Positions 9,589 to 18,391 of a stretch of 43,810 nucleotides of DNA are shown here, in pieces. The stretch comes from CBDUXT01 sp965371245. Its GTDB lineage: Bacteria > Planctomycetota > Phycisphaerae > UBA1845. The notes below the pieces were generated by a model that worked only from the letters and a program-made list of their open reading frames with translations, did no database searches and was not told where the DNA came from. The position numbers were made by a program, and so were the translations under genes. Positions within the stretch are counted from its first letter, which is position 1. The number at the start of each line of letters is the position of its first letter. Location: the NCBI GenBank assembly GCA_965371245.1, contig CBDUXT010000048.1, positions 1 to 43,810 of the forward strand, read 5' to 3'.

Positions 9589-11058
9589 ATGAACACGGCT
9601 TGCTCCGGGGACATCGCGAAGGACGGAGCAAGCGCAAACGAACCCGTCGAACTCTTCGTTGAGCTGAGCAGAGACGGGACCGGCCCCGCCGTAGTGACCG
9701 CTCGGTATCAAGAACCAAAAAACACCGCCCCCGCTAGCGAGTTGCCGACACCTGCGGAAGTTCTATCGCTGGCCTTATCCATCCCCAATCCTGACGTCAG
9801 CGATACCGCTTTCAGGGCGGAGCAGAAAAGACTCGGAGCGAAACTGTATAACGCGCTGTTCCTAGGAAACACGCTCGACGTCCTCAACGAAGCGTGGTCA
9901 CACGTAACGGACGCCGGTTTTGCGATTCGCATTCTGGCGAGCCCCGCGTTTCAGTATCTCCCGTTCGAAGCGATGTACGCAAAGCCAATTCCGCGTGCCC
10001 CGGGAAGGCTTGCCGGATTCGTCGCAGATTTCGGAAGCATTACACGGGTCGGACCGGATGGTCACCTGCGTCAACCGTTAAACCGGGAGATTCGACTGCT
10101 GCTTGTCGGGGCTGAACCGTCGGATACCGGCCCACTTGAGTTGGAAGACGAAATAGACGGCCTCAAGACGTTGTTCGGAGCGATCAAGGGTGTCGAGTTG
10201 GTTGAGCCTGTGATCTGTCATGGAAGTACGGTGAGAGAACTGCTGGACCGCAAGTACGATGAGGTGGGGATCCATATCGTCCATTTAGTTGTTCACGGTA
10301 GCGTTGCCGAACTTCACGCCGATGCCGGCCTTGGATTCGCGGGCTCTGACGGTCAAACGCTTCAAGCCTACGCTGATCATCTGCATAGCATCTTCGTAGA
10401 CTGGCACGGCGTACGGCTCGTCGTTTTCAATAGCTGCTGGACCGGGCAAACACACTCGATTTCGTTTTCCTCGATCGTCCACCAGACGGCGCAGGCAGGT
10501 GTACCGGCTGTGGTCGGCATGCAGTTCCCCATCTCGAACCAGGCAGCGCTCAAGTTCTGCCAAGTGTTTTACAGAGACTTGATCAACCGGCGAAAACGGA
10601 TCGAACGTCGATTACGCACGCGCGCGAGCAACTCCGCCATCTCAAGGTGGACGCCCATGGCGGCACTTGTCTTGGGCGCGAGTGCTCGCGAACTCCTTGA
10701 AGCAGCGCCGAAGTTGGCCTTCGTGTTCCTGTGCCTCAAGATAGAACGCGATGCTACGGTTTCGCAGCTACGGCAGATCGCCGAGCCACTTATCGCCAAC
10801 GGGGTGGCGGGTGTGGTGGTGGCTGCTTGGCCGGATCATGTTGACGTTCTAACCCGATTCGGGAAAATTGTTCTTCGAGGATGGGTATCCAACGATTCCG
10901 ACGTGGAGAGGTTCGCGGAAATCGAACGCGACAAGCACGTCGCGGGTCGGGGCAGTGGCCCGATCGTATTCACCGGATCGAGTGGGTACAATTCTTTCGG
11001 GTCGCTCCGGCCTGGTTCCGCTGACGCACCTAGTGATTCGGGCACGACCGGCGCATGA
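9589..11058 (+). CDS. CHAT-domain caspase-like cysteine protease
   Basis: 489 residues. The CHAT fold spans about residues 110-365: strand motif 'RLLLVGAEPSD', then 'IHIVHLVVHGS' with the predicted catalytic histidine H236, and 'VRLVVFNSCWTG' with the predicted nucleophile C283. 'AQAGVPAVVGMQFPISNQAA' follows, typical of the segment after the cysteine. The usual 'AR...W..P.l.l' end of the domain appears as 'RASNSAISRWTPMAALVLGA'. About 125 residues of unassigned sequence follow, including 'IANGVAGVVVAAWPDHVDVL', possibly a partner-binding extension. No TPR is fused here; the gene sits between a separate TPR gene and a CHAT-TPR gene. The start lies 3 bases after the previous stop with a weak AAGGG upstream. 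The family cleaves partner proteins after activation; the substrate is unknown. Confidence 0.85.
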   Translation: MNTACSGDIAKDGASANEPVELFVELSRDGTGPAVVTARYQEPKNTAPASELPTPAEVLSLALSIPNPDVSDTAFRAEQKRLGAKLYNALFLGNTLDVLNEAWSHVTDAGFAIRILASPAFQYLPFEAMYAKPIPRAPGRLAGFVADFGSITRVGPDGHLRQPLNREIRLLLVGAEPSDTGPLELEDEIDGLKTLFGAIKGVELVEPVICHGSTVRELLDRKYDEVGIHIVHLVVHGSVAELHADAGLGFAGSDGQTLQAYADHLHSIFVDWHGVRLVVFNSCWTGQTHSISFSSIVHQTAQAGVPAVVGMQFPISNQAALKFCQVFYRDLINRRKRIERRLRTRASNSAISRWTPMAALVLGASARELLEAAPKLAFVFLCLKIERDATVSQLRQIAEPLIANGVAGVVVAAWPDHVDVLTRFGKIVLRGWVSNDSDVERFAEIERDKHVAGRGSGPIVFTGSSGYNSFGSLRPGSADAPSDSGTTGA

Positions 11059-11073
11059 CTATCGAGGTCAATC

Positions 11074-14000
11074 ATGGCGTTCGTTGATTTCACAATTTGG
11101 GTTAAGCAAGACGACGGCCGGCTGCAAATGGAGACCGAGGGCAAGATCCAGACTGCCTCGGAGCCGCCCTTCTCGCCAGAGGTGGTTCAGCTCATTCGAG
11201 CCAGGGTTGAGGGAACGTCACAAGCCGGCGGAAATGTCGCTCGGCGTGGATCGGGCGAAACCGAGGTGGATTCGCTGTTGCGAGAAAAGGGCGTACAGCT
11301 TTTCCAGAGTGTTCTTGCTGGGCCCGTCGGGGAGGAGTTCCGAACTATCTGCCGCGAGGCATTCGACGAGAAACAGTGCGTTCGAGTTCGAATCCGGACC
11401 AGTCCCGAGCTTGAGTTTTACCCGTACGAGATCATGTGCTGTGACGGCGATCCGTTTGACGCCCATCTGGCGCTGCACGGCCGCGCCACAGTCGTACGGA
11501 CACCGGCCGACAACAAGCGACTCTGGAAAAAGCCAAGTGCCATCAGCCCGCCAATGCGTATCCTCGTCGTTGGCGCCCAGCCTCAGGGCGTCACCGCACT
11601 GGACATCGACGGTGAGATCACGAAACTCAAGAGAACTCTTTCGCTGCCAGGGCTCATCGAGTTGGACACAGTTCTCGGTCACAATACGCTCAAGCAGCTC
11701 ACCAACAGAGGAGCAGGCGATGCGGAGTATCACGTCATCCATCTCATATGTCATGGCACCGTTACGGATACCCAACGGGGCAAACTCGTGCTTGAGAGAG
11801 CCGATGGGAGCCCCGACTATGTTTCCGGCCAAGACCTTGCAGTCGCCATCGGAGGCATCCACAATGTTCGGCTGGTCGTACTAAACAGCTGTCTCGGGTC
11901 CGCAGGGGACGGGACGGATCCTTTCTCCGCTGTGGCAACTAGCGTTTTCAAGCAGCACATTCCGGTCGTGATTGCAATGCAGTACGAAATCACCGATCTG
12001 GCGGCCACGACGTTCGCGGAGGAACTGTACCTGCGATTGGCGCAGGGCCAAGCGGTGGATCGCGCCATTACCTTCGCGAGGCAGGAAGTTGGACGCGTAC
12101 GGAGCCCGTCGTCGCCTGAGTGGGCCACGCCGGTCTTGTATATGGCGACGCGGGAAGGTGACGTGTTGGGCCTGAGAGTGAATTCGGCGCAACTTGTCGA
12201 TGCCGCGAAAGACTTGCTTCGTGAGGGCAACTGGGCAAGAGCAAAGCGAAACGCTGACATCGCGAGGGAAAGCCGCGGACAGGAGGTCGAGCCGCTTCGA
12301 CTACTGACGGAAAATTCCCAAAGGCTCGCGTTGGCCTGGAAAGCGATGGAGCGTGAATTGCGGACGGAAACTCGTGACTTCCTTCAGAATGCTCTCGAGG
12401 AGTTGCGGCACGCCTCGGAGCAATTCGCGGCGTGTGGGTCAGTCGAGCTGCTCGGCGAAGATCAGGGGGCGTGTGATTCTCTGCTGGCCGCCTCGGAGGC
12501 AGTTCGGAAATTCCATGCCAAGGAATTTGATGCGGCGAAGAGCGCGCTGGCCACTGTTGATGCCGACATCGTCGATACGAGGATGTTCGCGAAGCATGTG
12601 GAAGACATCAGTTATGCTTGGCACAGTTGGGACGAGATCGACAAACTATGGTGCAGAGCTGACTGGGCACGGGCGCACGACATGCTCCGCGAGACGCGTG
12701 AGGTACTCCTAGCTGTTCTTCAGGGTGAGGAGTGTGTGACGCTGGAATCGCGGCATCGAGCACTCGAGGCGCTCGGTCCATGCCTCAAGATGCTCGAGGA
12801 CGAAAGCCGGCCTCTGGCCGCCCGCCTGACCCGTCTCGGCGCTGCTTTGGCCGCAATCTCCGAGGTGTCGAGCATTCCGAAGCTCGACGACGTGCGGAGG
12901 TTTCTCCAGTTTGCGTTGGACGTGGTTCACGCCGCCCAAGAACAATCCCCAGATGAACTGAAGCCGGCGCGGGAGCGCATGGCTGGATCGATGGCTGCAC
13001 TTGCGTCCGTTCCCATTGTCGAAAAGACGAATGGCCTGGTCAACTACGCGGCGGGCTGCGCCAGCTATCGTCGTGGTGGTTTCCACAGTGCGGTGATGTT
13101 GCTGGGCCCGCTGCGGGGTTACCGAAAAGCCAATGTGATAGTAGATCTCTGCCAACGCTGGATTGAGATCAAAGCGAGAATCGAGGAAGAGCAGTGGTCG
13201 GCAGCTCAGAAGATGCTTGCAGAAGTAAGAAAGCTAGTGCGTAGCCATTCCGACCTCGAGCACCCCGGCATCCGTGCCTGGACGAACTGGTGTCGTCGCG
13301 GTCCGAAGGTACTCGCCGCGCTACAGAAAATGGTCGCTTGCCCTCTCGTTCATTACGCCAAGGACTCGCCGTATGACGTGCTTGCAAGATACGACGTCAC
13401 CCCCACAAGTTCGATGGAGGATTGCAAGAATGTTGGCTTTGAGCTCCAAAAAAAGCGGATGACCAAGTCGCAGCGTGAAGGCGTTTGGGATCCCGTTCGG
13501 CTGATCGAGAAGCGGCTCGAGCTTGACTTCGGACTTTATCGGGTCACCAATTCGGACGCGGTGGCAGGACTGTTGGGGCGGCTTCGTGTGACCGAGGATG
13601 ACGGCCCCCCCGGGCTCAGCGCAGTAGAACTGTCGAGGGCACTCGGCGAGGATACCGGGATCTACCGCGCGCTTCGGCAGGATTATGAGGGCGCCGTAGA
13701 CTTTTTCTGCGAGCAGGCGAAACGGCGACCGACCGACACGCGCGCGCTGCATCACCTGGGTTTGGCGGCTGCCGGGCTGATCGAGCGGCATGAGGCTTCT
13801 GACGACGAGCAGGCGCTTGCCGGTGCTTGGGACCATCTGATCGTTGGTTGGGGGGCCGTTTTTGCCAACGATCGCTTCTGGCAGGATTGGTGGGGAGCTC
13901 GTCGGAGACACTACGGCACATCGATACAGCGAGACCGGATCGAGGAAGTGCGCTTTGGGCTGCGTGCGTTTTGGCTCGACCGACTCAAGTCGTCCATTGA

Positions 14001-15366
14001 CGCTTGCCCTGGCATGGACGTAACGTTCCAAGTCGAATTCAATGGCGCGCGGGCGGTGGCCGAAGGAGGTGGAATCCCGACGACGGATTCTGCCGGCGCG
14101 GGCTCCGATGACGACGATCGATTCGTCATTGGCCCCTTGGGCGCGAAGTTCCTGGGCCTCGAGAACGCCGTGGCGAGTTGGACCGAGTCGTTTGTCAGCG
14201 AGAGAACTGTTAACGAGGAATGGGAAAAGGCCGTATGCTTGTACTTCTCGGACCTTGCCGAAGCCAGGATCGCGTTTGATGAAGGGCGATTCGACGAAAC
14301 AATCAACGCCCTTTCGGAGCTCCCTCGGCGTCGGCTGCCCACTGAGTCAGTCGGCTTCCCCGGCTTTCAGGGGCAGCCGGAGAAGTTTCACCTGGCCCGA
14401 CTCGAACTGCTTGAGCAAAGCCACCACAATCTCGCTCTTCACGCGGCGTCGACGTCTCCGATGGAAATGGGTGCCGCCATCGATCATTGGAAGTCGGCGG
14501 TCACACTTGCTGGGGAGCGAGGGGTCGATCAGGACTTGATGGCCAGGATCCGCGAGTTTGTCGTCGGCCGCGCGCGGTACTTGTGCCAGAAAACCTCGGA
14601 CCGCGGCCGTACGGCTATTGAGGATGCCGTACGTCTTCTGGAGGAGGTCTATGAACGGCAGTGGGACGGTCCCGATCGCGTTGTGCGACAGGCCCTGGCC
14701 CATGCGCTCCAAAACCAGGCGGTCTACCTGTCGAATGAATTTGACGATGAGCGCGGTGCGCGCAGCAGCGCTCGGCGGGCCTATATTCTAGCCCCCGAGT
14801 CACCCCGCTCCATCGAGGTTCTGGCCATGTCCAGCCTGCACTATGCGGTCGAGTTGATGGTGTTTCGGGGGAATCGGGCCGCGGCAGAGGCGCTGCTGCA
14901 GGAGGTTGAGGGATACCTGGAGCAAGGTCGCCACCTTTTCCCTGGGAATGCCGACCTCGCGAGATGCGAGAAGTTCCTTCAGAGCGTGGGCTCAGACATC
15001 AGCAAACAGGCAACCGGTGATTTGTCGAAGGTGCTCGAAGAATTGAGAGGAACGGCGGAGGAGAACCAATCGAAGGCGCCGTTTGTGGAAGCGATGGTTC
15101 TGGAGTCTCAGAAGAAGTTCTCCGAGGCTGTTGGAATCTACTGGGAAATCGTACAGATGGAGCCCGGCGATCGGAGCATGGCCGAAAAGTTGGCTACATG
15201 CTACCATGGCTGGTTGAGACACGCTTTCGAAACGCACAGCGAGCCGCCCAGCGAGATTCGTCGAATTTCGGAGGAGGCGAGAAAGCGATGCCCTGAGTCG
15301 AGATTACTGTGCGCCGCAATCGCGAAGATAGTGGGTGACGGAGAGGTGGATGATGACGGAATGTGA
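11074..15366 (+). CDS. CHAT protease fused to a long TPR-like helical region
   Basis: 1,430 residues. The N-terminal CHAT domain (about 60-370) has 'MRILVVGAQPQG', 'YHVIHLICHGT' with predicted catalytic H227, 'VRLVVLNSCLGS' with C273, 'HIPVVIAMQYEITDLAATTF' and 'DRAITFARQEV...WATPVLY', a textbook CHAT ending. Residues about 370-1430 are helical and TPR-like ('RALHHLGLAAAGLIER', 'YLSNEFDDERGARSSARRAY', 'FSEAVGIYWEIVQMEPGDRS'). The domain order is CHAT then TPR, opposite to the TPR-CHAT order of Csx29-type proteases. GAGG lies 6 bases before the ATG, and the gene starts 15 bases after the first CHAT gene. Its 3' end overlaps the next gene by 14 bases. Role inferred: a sensor-protease or the partner of the stand-alone CHAT protein. 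Confidence 0.87.
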   Translation: MAFVDFTIWVKQDDGRLQMETEGKIQTASEPPFSPEVVQLIRARVEGTSQAGGNVARRGSGETEVDSLLREKGVQLFQSVLAGPVGEEFRTICREAFDEKQCVRVRIRTSPELEFYPYEIMCCDGDPFDAHLALHGRATVVRTPADNKRLWKKPSAISPPMRILVVGAQPQGVTALDIDGEITKLKRTLSLPGLIELDTVLGHNTLKQLTNRGAGDAEYHVIHLICHGTVTDTQRGKLVLERADGSPDYVSGQDLAVAIGGIHNVRLVVLNSCLGSAGDGTDPFSAVATSVFKQHIPVVIAMQYEITDLAATTFAEELYLRLAQGQAVDRAITFARQEVGRVRSPSSPEWATPVLYMATREGDVLGLRVNSAQLVDAAKDLLREGNWARAKRNADIARESRGQEVEPLRLLTENSQRLALAWKAMERELRTETRDFLQNALEELRHASEQFAACGSVELLGEDQGACDSLLAASEAVRKFHAKEFDAAKSALATVDADIVDTRMFAKHVEDISYAWHSWDEIDKLWCRADWARAHDMLRETREVLLAVLQGEECVTLESRHRALEALGPCLKMLEDESRPLAARLTRLGAALAAISEVSSIPKLDDVRRFLQFALDVVHAAQEQSPDELKPARERMAGSMAALASVPIVEKTNGLVNYAAGCASYRRGGFHSAVMLLGPLRGYRKANVIVDLCQRWIEIKARIEEEQWSAAQKMLAEVRKLVRSHSDLEHPGIRAWTNWCRRGPKVLAALQKMVACPLVHYAKDSPYDVLARYDVTPTSSMEDCKNVGFELQKKRMTKSQREGVWDPVRLIEKRLELDFGLYRVTNSDAVAGLLGRLRVTEDDGPPGLSAVELSRALGEDTGIYRALRQDYEGAVDFFCEQAKRRPTDTRALHHLGLAAAGLIERHEASDDEQALAGAWDHLIVGWGAVFANDRFWQDWWGARRRHYGTSIQRDRIEEVRFGLRAFWLDRLKSSIDACPGMDVTFQVEFNGARAVAEGGGIPTTDSAGAGSDDDDRFVIGPLGAKFLGLENAVASWTESFVSERTVNEEWEKAVCLYFSDLAEARIAFDEGRFDETINALSELPRRRLPTESVGFPGFQGQPEKFHLARLELLEQSHHNLALHAASTSPMEMGAAIDHWKSAVTLAGERGVDQDLMARIREFVVGRARYLCQKTSDRGRTAIEDAVRLLEEVYERQWDGPDRVVRQALAHALQNQAVYLSNEFDDERGARSSARRAYILAPESPRSIEVLAMSSLHYAVELMVFRGNRAAAEALLQEVEGYLEQGRHLFPGNADLARCEKFLQSVGSDISKQATGDLSKVLEELRGTAEENQSKAPFVEAMVLESQKKFSEAVGIYWEIVQMEPGDRSMAEKLATCYHGWLRHAFETHSEPPSEIRRISEEARKRCPESRLLCAAIAKIVGDGEVDDDGM

Positions 15367-15847
15367 AGCCACGAGACTGTTGTGTGATCCTCACCTCCCA
15401 TGGCAGGGTGCGTCGGCGTATGTTCGTGTGAACGAGCGTCTCGCGCAGACCGGCCACCCCAAGCTGGGACCGAGTTCGACGACAAGCGAGCTGCAGGACG
15501 CGCTTTACGTTCTCAGGAACCGCCAGGATCGAGAGGCGCTTGACGAGATCCGCTACATCGCCCGACGGCTGGCTGTCGACTTCGTAATGTATCACATTGC
15601 GGAGAAGGAGGCGGGACGGCTCGACGCACTTTGCAAACTCCCGCTACCGATGGAACCTCTGAAACTCCGCCTCCTCTCTGATATCGGTGTGGACTTCGCC
15701 GGCGCCGTGGACCTCAGCGAACCGCCTGAGCCGGGCCAAGCGCCGTCGCCTGTTACCGTCGAATTCAATGCCCATGCACCGATCGACATCGGCCCGATCG
15801 CGCTTGACGAAGCAACAATACTTGGAGACGGGCATGGCGAAGGATGA
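15353..15847 (+). CDS. Small unknown protein between CHAT-TPR and GrpE (possible degenerate J-like protein)
   Basis: 164 residues. An in-frame GTG at 15335 and an ATG at 15350 exist, but GGAGAGG (15340-15346) is 6 bases before the ATG at 15353, so I chose that. It overlaps the preceding and following genes by 14 bases each, indicating translational coupling. I do not recognise a family with confidence. Residues about 20-70 show a weak resemblance to a J-domain: an 'AYVRVNERLAQTGHPK' helix ending in GHPK instead of HPD, then 'ELQDALYVLRNRQDREALDE', which resembles J-domain helix III ('AYEVLSDPEKREEYD'). The canonical HPD is missing, so it may not stimulate Hsp70. The C-terminal third is acidic and beta-like ('VTVEFNAHAPIDIGPIALDE'). 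Confidence 0.65.
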   Translation: MTECEATRLLCDPHLPWQGASAYVRVNERLAQTGHPKLGPSSTTSELQDALYVLRNRQDREALDEIRYIARRLAVDFVMYHIAEKEAGRLDALCKLPLPMEPLKLRLLSDIGVDFAGAVDLSEPPEPGQAPSPVTVEFNAHAPIDIGPIALDEATILGDGHGEG

Positions 15848-16316
15848 TCATTTCGTCACGGCTGACAAGATGCTGGCGGCGATGGATTTCGCTGCCATGT
15901 CCACGGAACTGGAGAAGCGGCACCGCGCCGAAATGGCCAATCTGATCTGTGCGTTACTTCCCGTGCTGGACTCGCTGGAGGCGTTGCGCGTCCGGTGTCG
16001 GGAACTGCACGATGCGGGTCACGAACAGGTGCCGTATCGGTCCGTCGATGTGGTGGCAAAGCAGATGATGCGAGACCTCAACACCCAGGGCGTTGAGGCG
16101 ATGAACGCCGCCGGATGCCTACTCGACCTCGACAAACACGAAGTCAGCTCGGTGCGAACCGATGATGCGGTTGAGGAAGATACAGTGCTCGAAGAGTTAC
16201 GGCCAGGATTTCTGTGGAGGACTCGTGTCCTGCGGCAGGCACTCGTTGTGGTATCGCGCCGGAGCGATGGCGATATACCGAATGAGGCGGGCCCCAGTCA
16301 GAGGGATAACCAATGA
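15834..16316 (+). CDS. GrpE-like nucleotide exchange factor
   Basis: 160 residues from the ATG at 15834, preceded by GGAG (15824-15827). The open frame extends further upstream but only overlaps the previous gene. Residues 28-60 form the GrpE helix with the family signature 'LLPVLDSLEAL'. Residues 72-141 form the beta-wing: 'VVAKQMMRDLNTQGVEAM', 'DLDKHEVSSV', 'DTVLEELRPGFLWRTRVLRQ' and 'ALVVVSR', which matches the canonical 'VV.EL..GY.L..RVLRPA.V.V'. GrpE releases ADP from DnaK-type Hsp70s. The protein is short at its N-terminus, with a reduced coiled-coil stalk. Its stop overlaps the ATG of the adjacent DnaK by ATGA, so this is a dedicated pair. Whether it serves the housekeeping DnaK is unknown. 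Confidence 0.8.
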   Translation: MAKDDHFVTADKMLAAMDFAAMSTELEKRHRAEMANLICALLPVLDSLEALRVRCRELHDAGHEQVPYRSVDVVAKQMMRDLNTQGVEAMNAAGCLLDLDKHEVSSVRTDDAVEEDTVLEELRPGFLWRTRVLRQALVVVSRRSDGDIPNEAGPSQRDNQ

Positions 16317-18364
16317 AAGCGATCGGAATCGATCTCGGTACCACGAACTCCGCGGCCGCGTTTGCGGGACGTGAAGCAAAAGTACTTCCCAATCGCGCTG
16401 GTGAGCAACTGACGCCGTCGGTCGTGAGCTATCTCAAAAAACGCAAGGCGCAGCAGGGCGAAATTGTCGTCGGGCGACAAGCGGTCAACAACGCCGCCCG
16501 GGATCCAGAAAATACGGTCGTGTCAATCAAACGCCTCATGGGACTGGTCTACGGCGAACCGCGTGTGGAGGAGGTGCGGAGCCGATACAGCTTCCGACTA
16601 GCCGAGGCTCCACCAGAAGATCATGAAGATCAGGGCGTTCGGGTTCATCTGAGTGATCAGACCTATACACCCACCGAAATATCGGCCATGATACTTTCTC
16701 AGATCAAGGCAGACGCGGAAATTGCCCTCGGAGAGCCGGTCCGATATGCGGTCATCACGGTTCCTGCCTATTTCACCGAACGACAACGAAGCGCCACGGC
16801 TGAGGCAGGTGAACAAGCCGGTCTAACTGTATTGAAAATCATCGACGAGCCAACCGCGGCCGCCATCGCCTTCGGCAGCGCCCGCGAGGACGAACAGCAT
16901 CGTGTTCTTGTGTATGACCTTGGGGGTGGCACGTTCGACCTTTCCATCATTCAGATGGTCGGTGGGCAGTACCAGGTGCTCGCGATCGAGGGAGACAACT
17001 GGCTGGGCGGAGACGACTTCGATCGTGCGATCGTGCAGCGGATGATTGACTGGGTGAAGGATGAGTACGGGACCGATCCGGTCGACGACCGTAGTTTCCT
17101 CGCAAAGGCCAGAGAGGAAGCACAGCGCGCGAAAATCGCGCTCTCCAGCCAGACGAGCGCGGAAATTTTCGCGCCGCTTGTACGAGTGGCCGGAGAGGAG
17201 CTTGCCGATATCGAAATCGTTATCGAGCTTGAACAGTTCGAAGACAGCGTTCGGCCCCTCGTCGACCGAACGATCGAGCTTATTGGGCGCGCGCTCGACA
17301 GTCAGCACTTCAATCCGAACGACATCACCGAGGCACTCTTGGTGGGTGGATCGACTGCCATTCCCCTGGTCCAGCGATCGGTCAGTGAAGTATTCGCCGA
17401 GGGGAAAGTCAAGAGACACGTGAACCCAATGGAGTGTGTCGCAATTGGCGCTGCCATTCTCGCCAGCCAATTTGAACTGAAGGATGACGGGCAGGTCGGC
17501 GCCGAGCAAGTTGAAGATCGGCACATCGAGGTAACCCCCATGCATCTCGGAATCGCGGCGGTCAAGGGCGCCAACAAGGATCAGTTTGTGCCCATTATCA
17601 AGAAGGGAACACCCTATCCGCTCACCGAGCCGAAGCGGCGTCTCTTCTATCCGACCGAGGAGAACCAGCGGCTCATTAAGATCCCCGTCTACGAGGGTCT
17701 CAACCAATTGGCAAGTCTCAACGAGCAGCAGGGTATCTTGGAATTCCCGTTGGAGGAGGGAGTCGGAACGAACAACGCCATTGAGGTGTCCTTCAACTAC
17801 GACCGGAACCGGATCATAACCGTTGGTGTAAGAGTCATTGGCACAGGGCAGGAGTTCAAGGAGGAACTCCAACGCGACCGGGCGCGCGAACGGCGGTCCA
17901 CGGAAAAGGAAACCCTGATGGACGACTGGCGCGAAGATTTACAGCCGACAACTCGAGCAGCCCAGCAATTCCTTGAAAACTATGGTGAGTTTATGGCGGA
18001 CGAAGACTGCGCAGAGATCGAAGACGCTCTTACAAACGGAAAGAAATCGCTCGAAGACGACGACGAGCCAGCGGGCAAGGGATGGGCGCTCATCCTTCAG
18101 AACAAGATCTTTAGTTCGGGCACGGCAAGCCAACTCTTTATGGCAGAACGCGCGATGCAGGGCGCATCCGAGGAAGTCGCGCGCGAACTGGCCCAGGCTG
18201 TCGCGGAACTCCGGCAAGCTCACGTCAAGCGCGACGATGAATCGATAAACAGGCTAAGTAGCGTGCTGCGTCTAAGAGTAGCACAAGTCTTCCACGAGCG
18301 AGAAAGAATAGACAATATTGAGGATCGAGAGCATCTGGATGATCTTCTACGTCTTCGAGGATAA
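16313..18364 (+). CDS. DnaK-family Hsp70 chaperone with divergent substrate-binding half
   Basis: 683 residues. The ATPase domain is intact: phosphate-1 'GIDLGTTNSAAAF' (5-17), catalytic lysine in 'SIKRLMG' (K73), 'IIDEPTAAAIAFG' (E179), phosphate-2 'YDLGGGTFDLSI' (D202, T207, D209) and the adenosine motif 'EALLVGGSTAIPLVQ' (about 340-354). The usual interdomain linker 'VLLLDVTPLSLG' is replaced by 'HIEVTPMHLG', and the peptide-binding half is poorly conserved. There is no EEVD-like or disordered tail. A 20-residue acidic insert (about 96-115, 'APPEDHEDQG') is unusual. Its ATG overlaps the GrpE stop. These changes suggest a specialised client, possibly the CHAT proteases or their TPR partners, rather than the general heat-shock DnaK. 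No DnaJ or HrcA is nearby. Confidence 0.9.
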   Translation: MKAIGIDLGTTNSAAAFAGREAKVLPNRAGEQLTPSVVSYLKKRKAQQGEIVVGRQAVNNAARDPENTVVSIKRLMGLVYGEPRVEEVRSRYSFRLAEAPPEDHEDQGVRVHLSDQTYTPTEISAMILSQIKADAEIALGEPVRYAVITVPAYFTERQRSATAEAGEQAGLTVLKIIDEPTAAAIAFGSAREDEQHRVLVYDLGGGTFDLSIIQMVGGQYQVLAIEGDNWLGGDDFDRAIVQRMIDWVKDEYGTDPVDDRSFLAKAREEAQRAKIALSSQTSAEIFAPLVRVAGEELADIEIVIELEQFEDSVRPLVDRTIELIGRALDSQHFNPNDITEALLVGGSTAIPLVQRSVSEVFAEGKVKRHVNPMECVAIGAAILASQFELKDDGQVGAEQVEDRHIEVTPMHLGIAAVKGANKDQFVPIIKKGTPYPLTEPKRRLFYPTEENQRLIKIPVYEGLNQLASLNEQQGILEFPLEEGVGTNNAIEVSFNYDRNRIITVGVRVIGTGQEFKEELQRDRARERRSTEKETLMDDWREDLQPTTRAAQQFLENYGEFMADEDCAEIEDALTNGKKSLEDDDEPAGKGWALILQNKIFSSGTASQLFMAERAMQGASEEVARELAQAVAELRQAHVKRDDESINRLSSVLRLRVAQVFHERERIDNIEDREHLDDLLRLRG

Positions 18365-18391
18365 CAGCAACCGGCGGCGGGAATACCCAGT

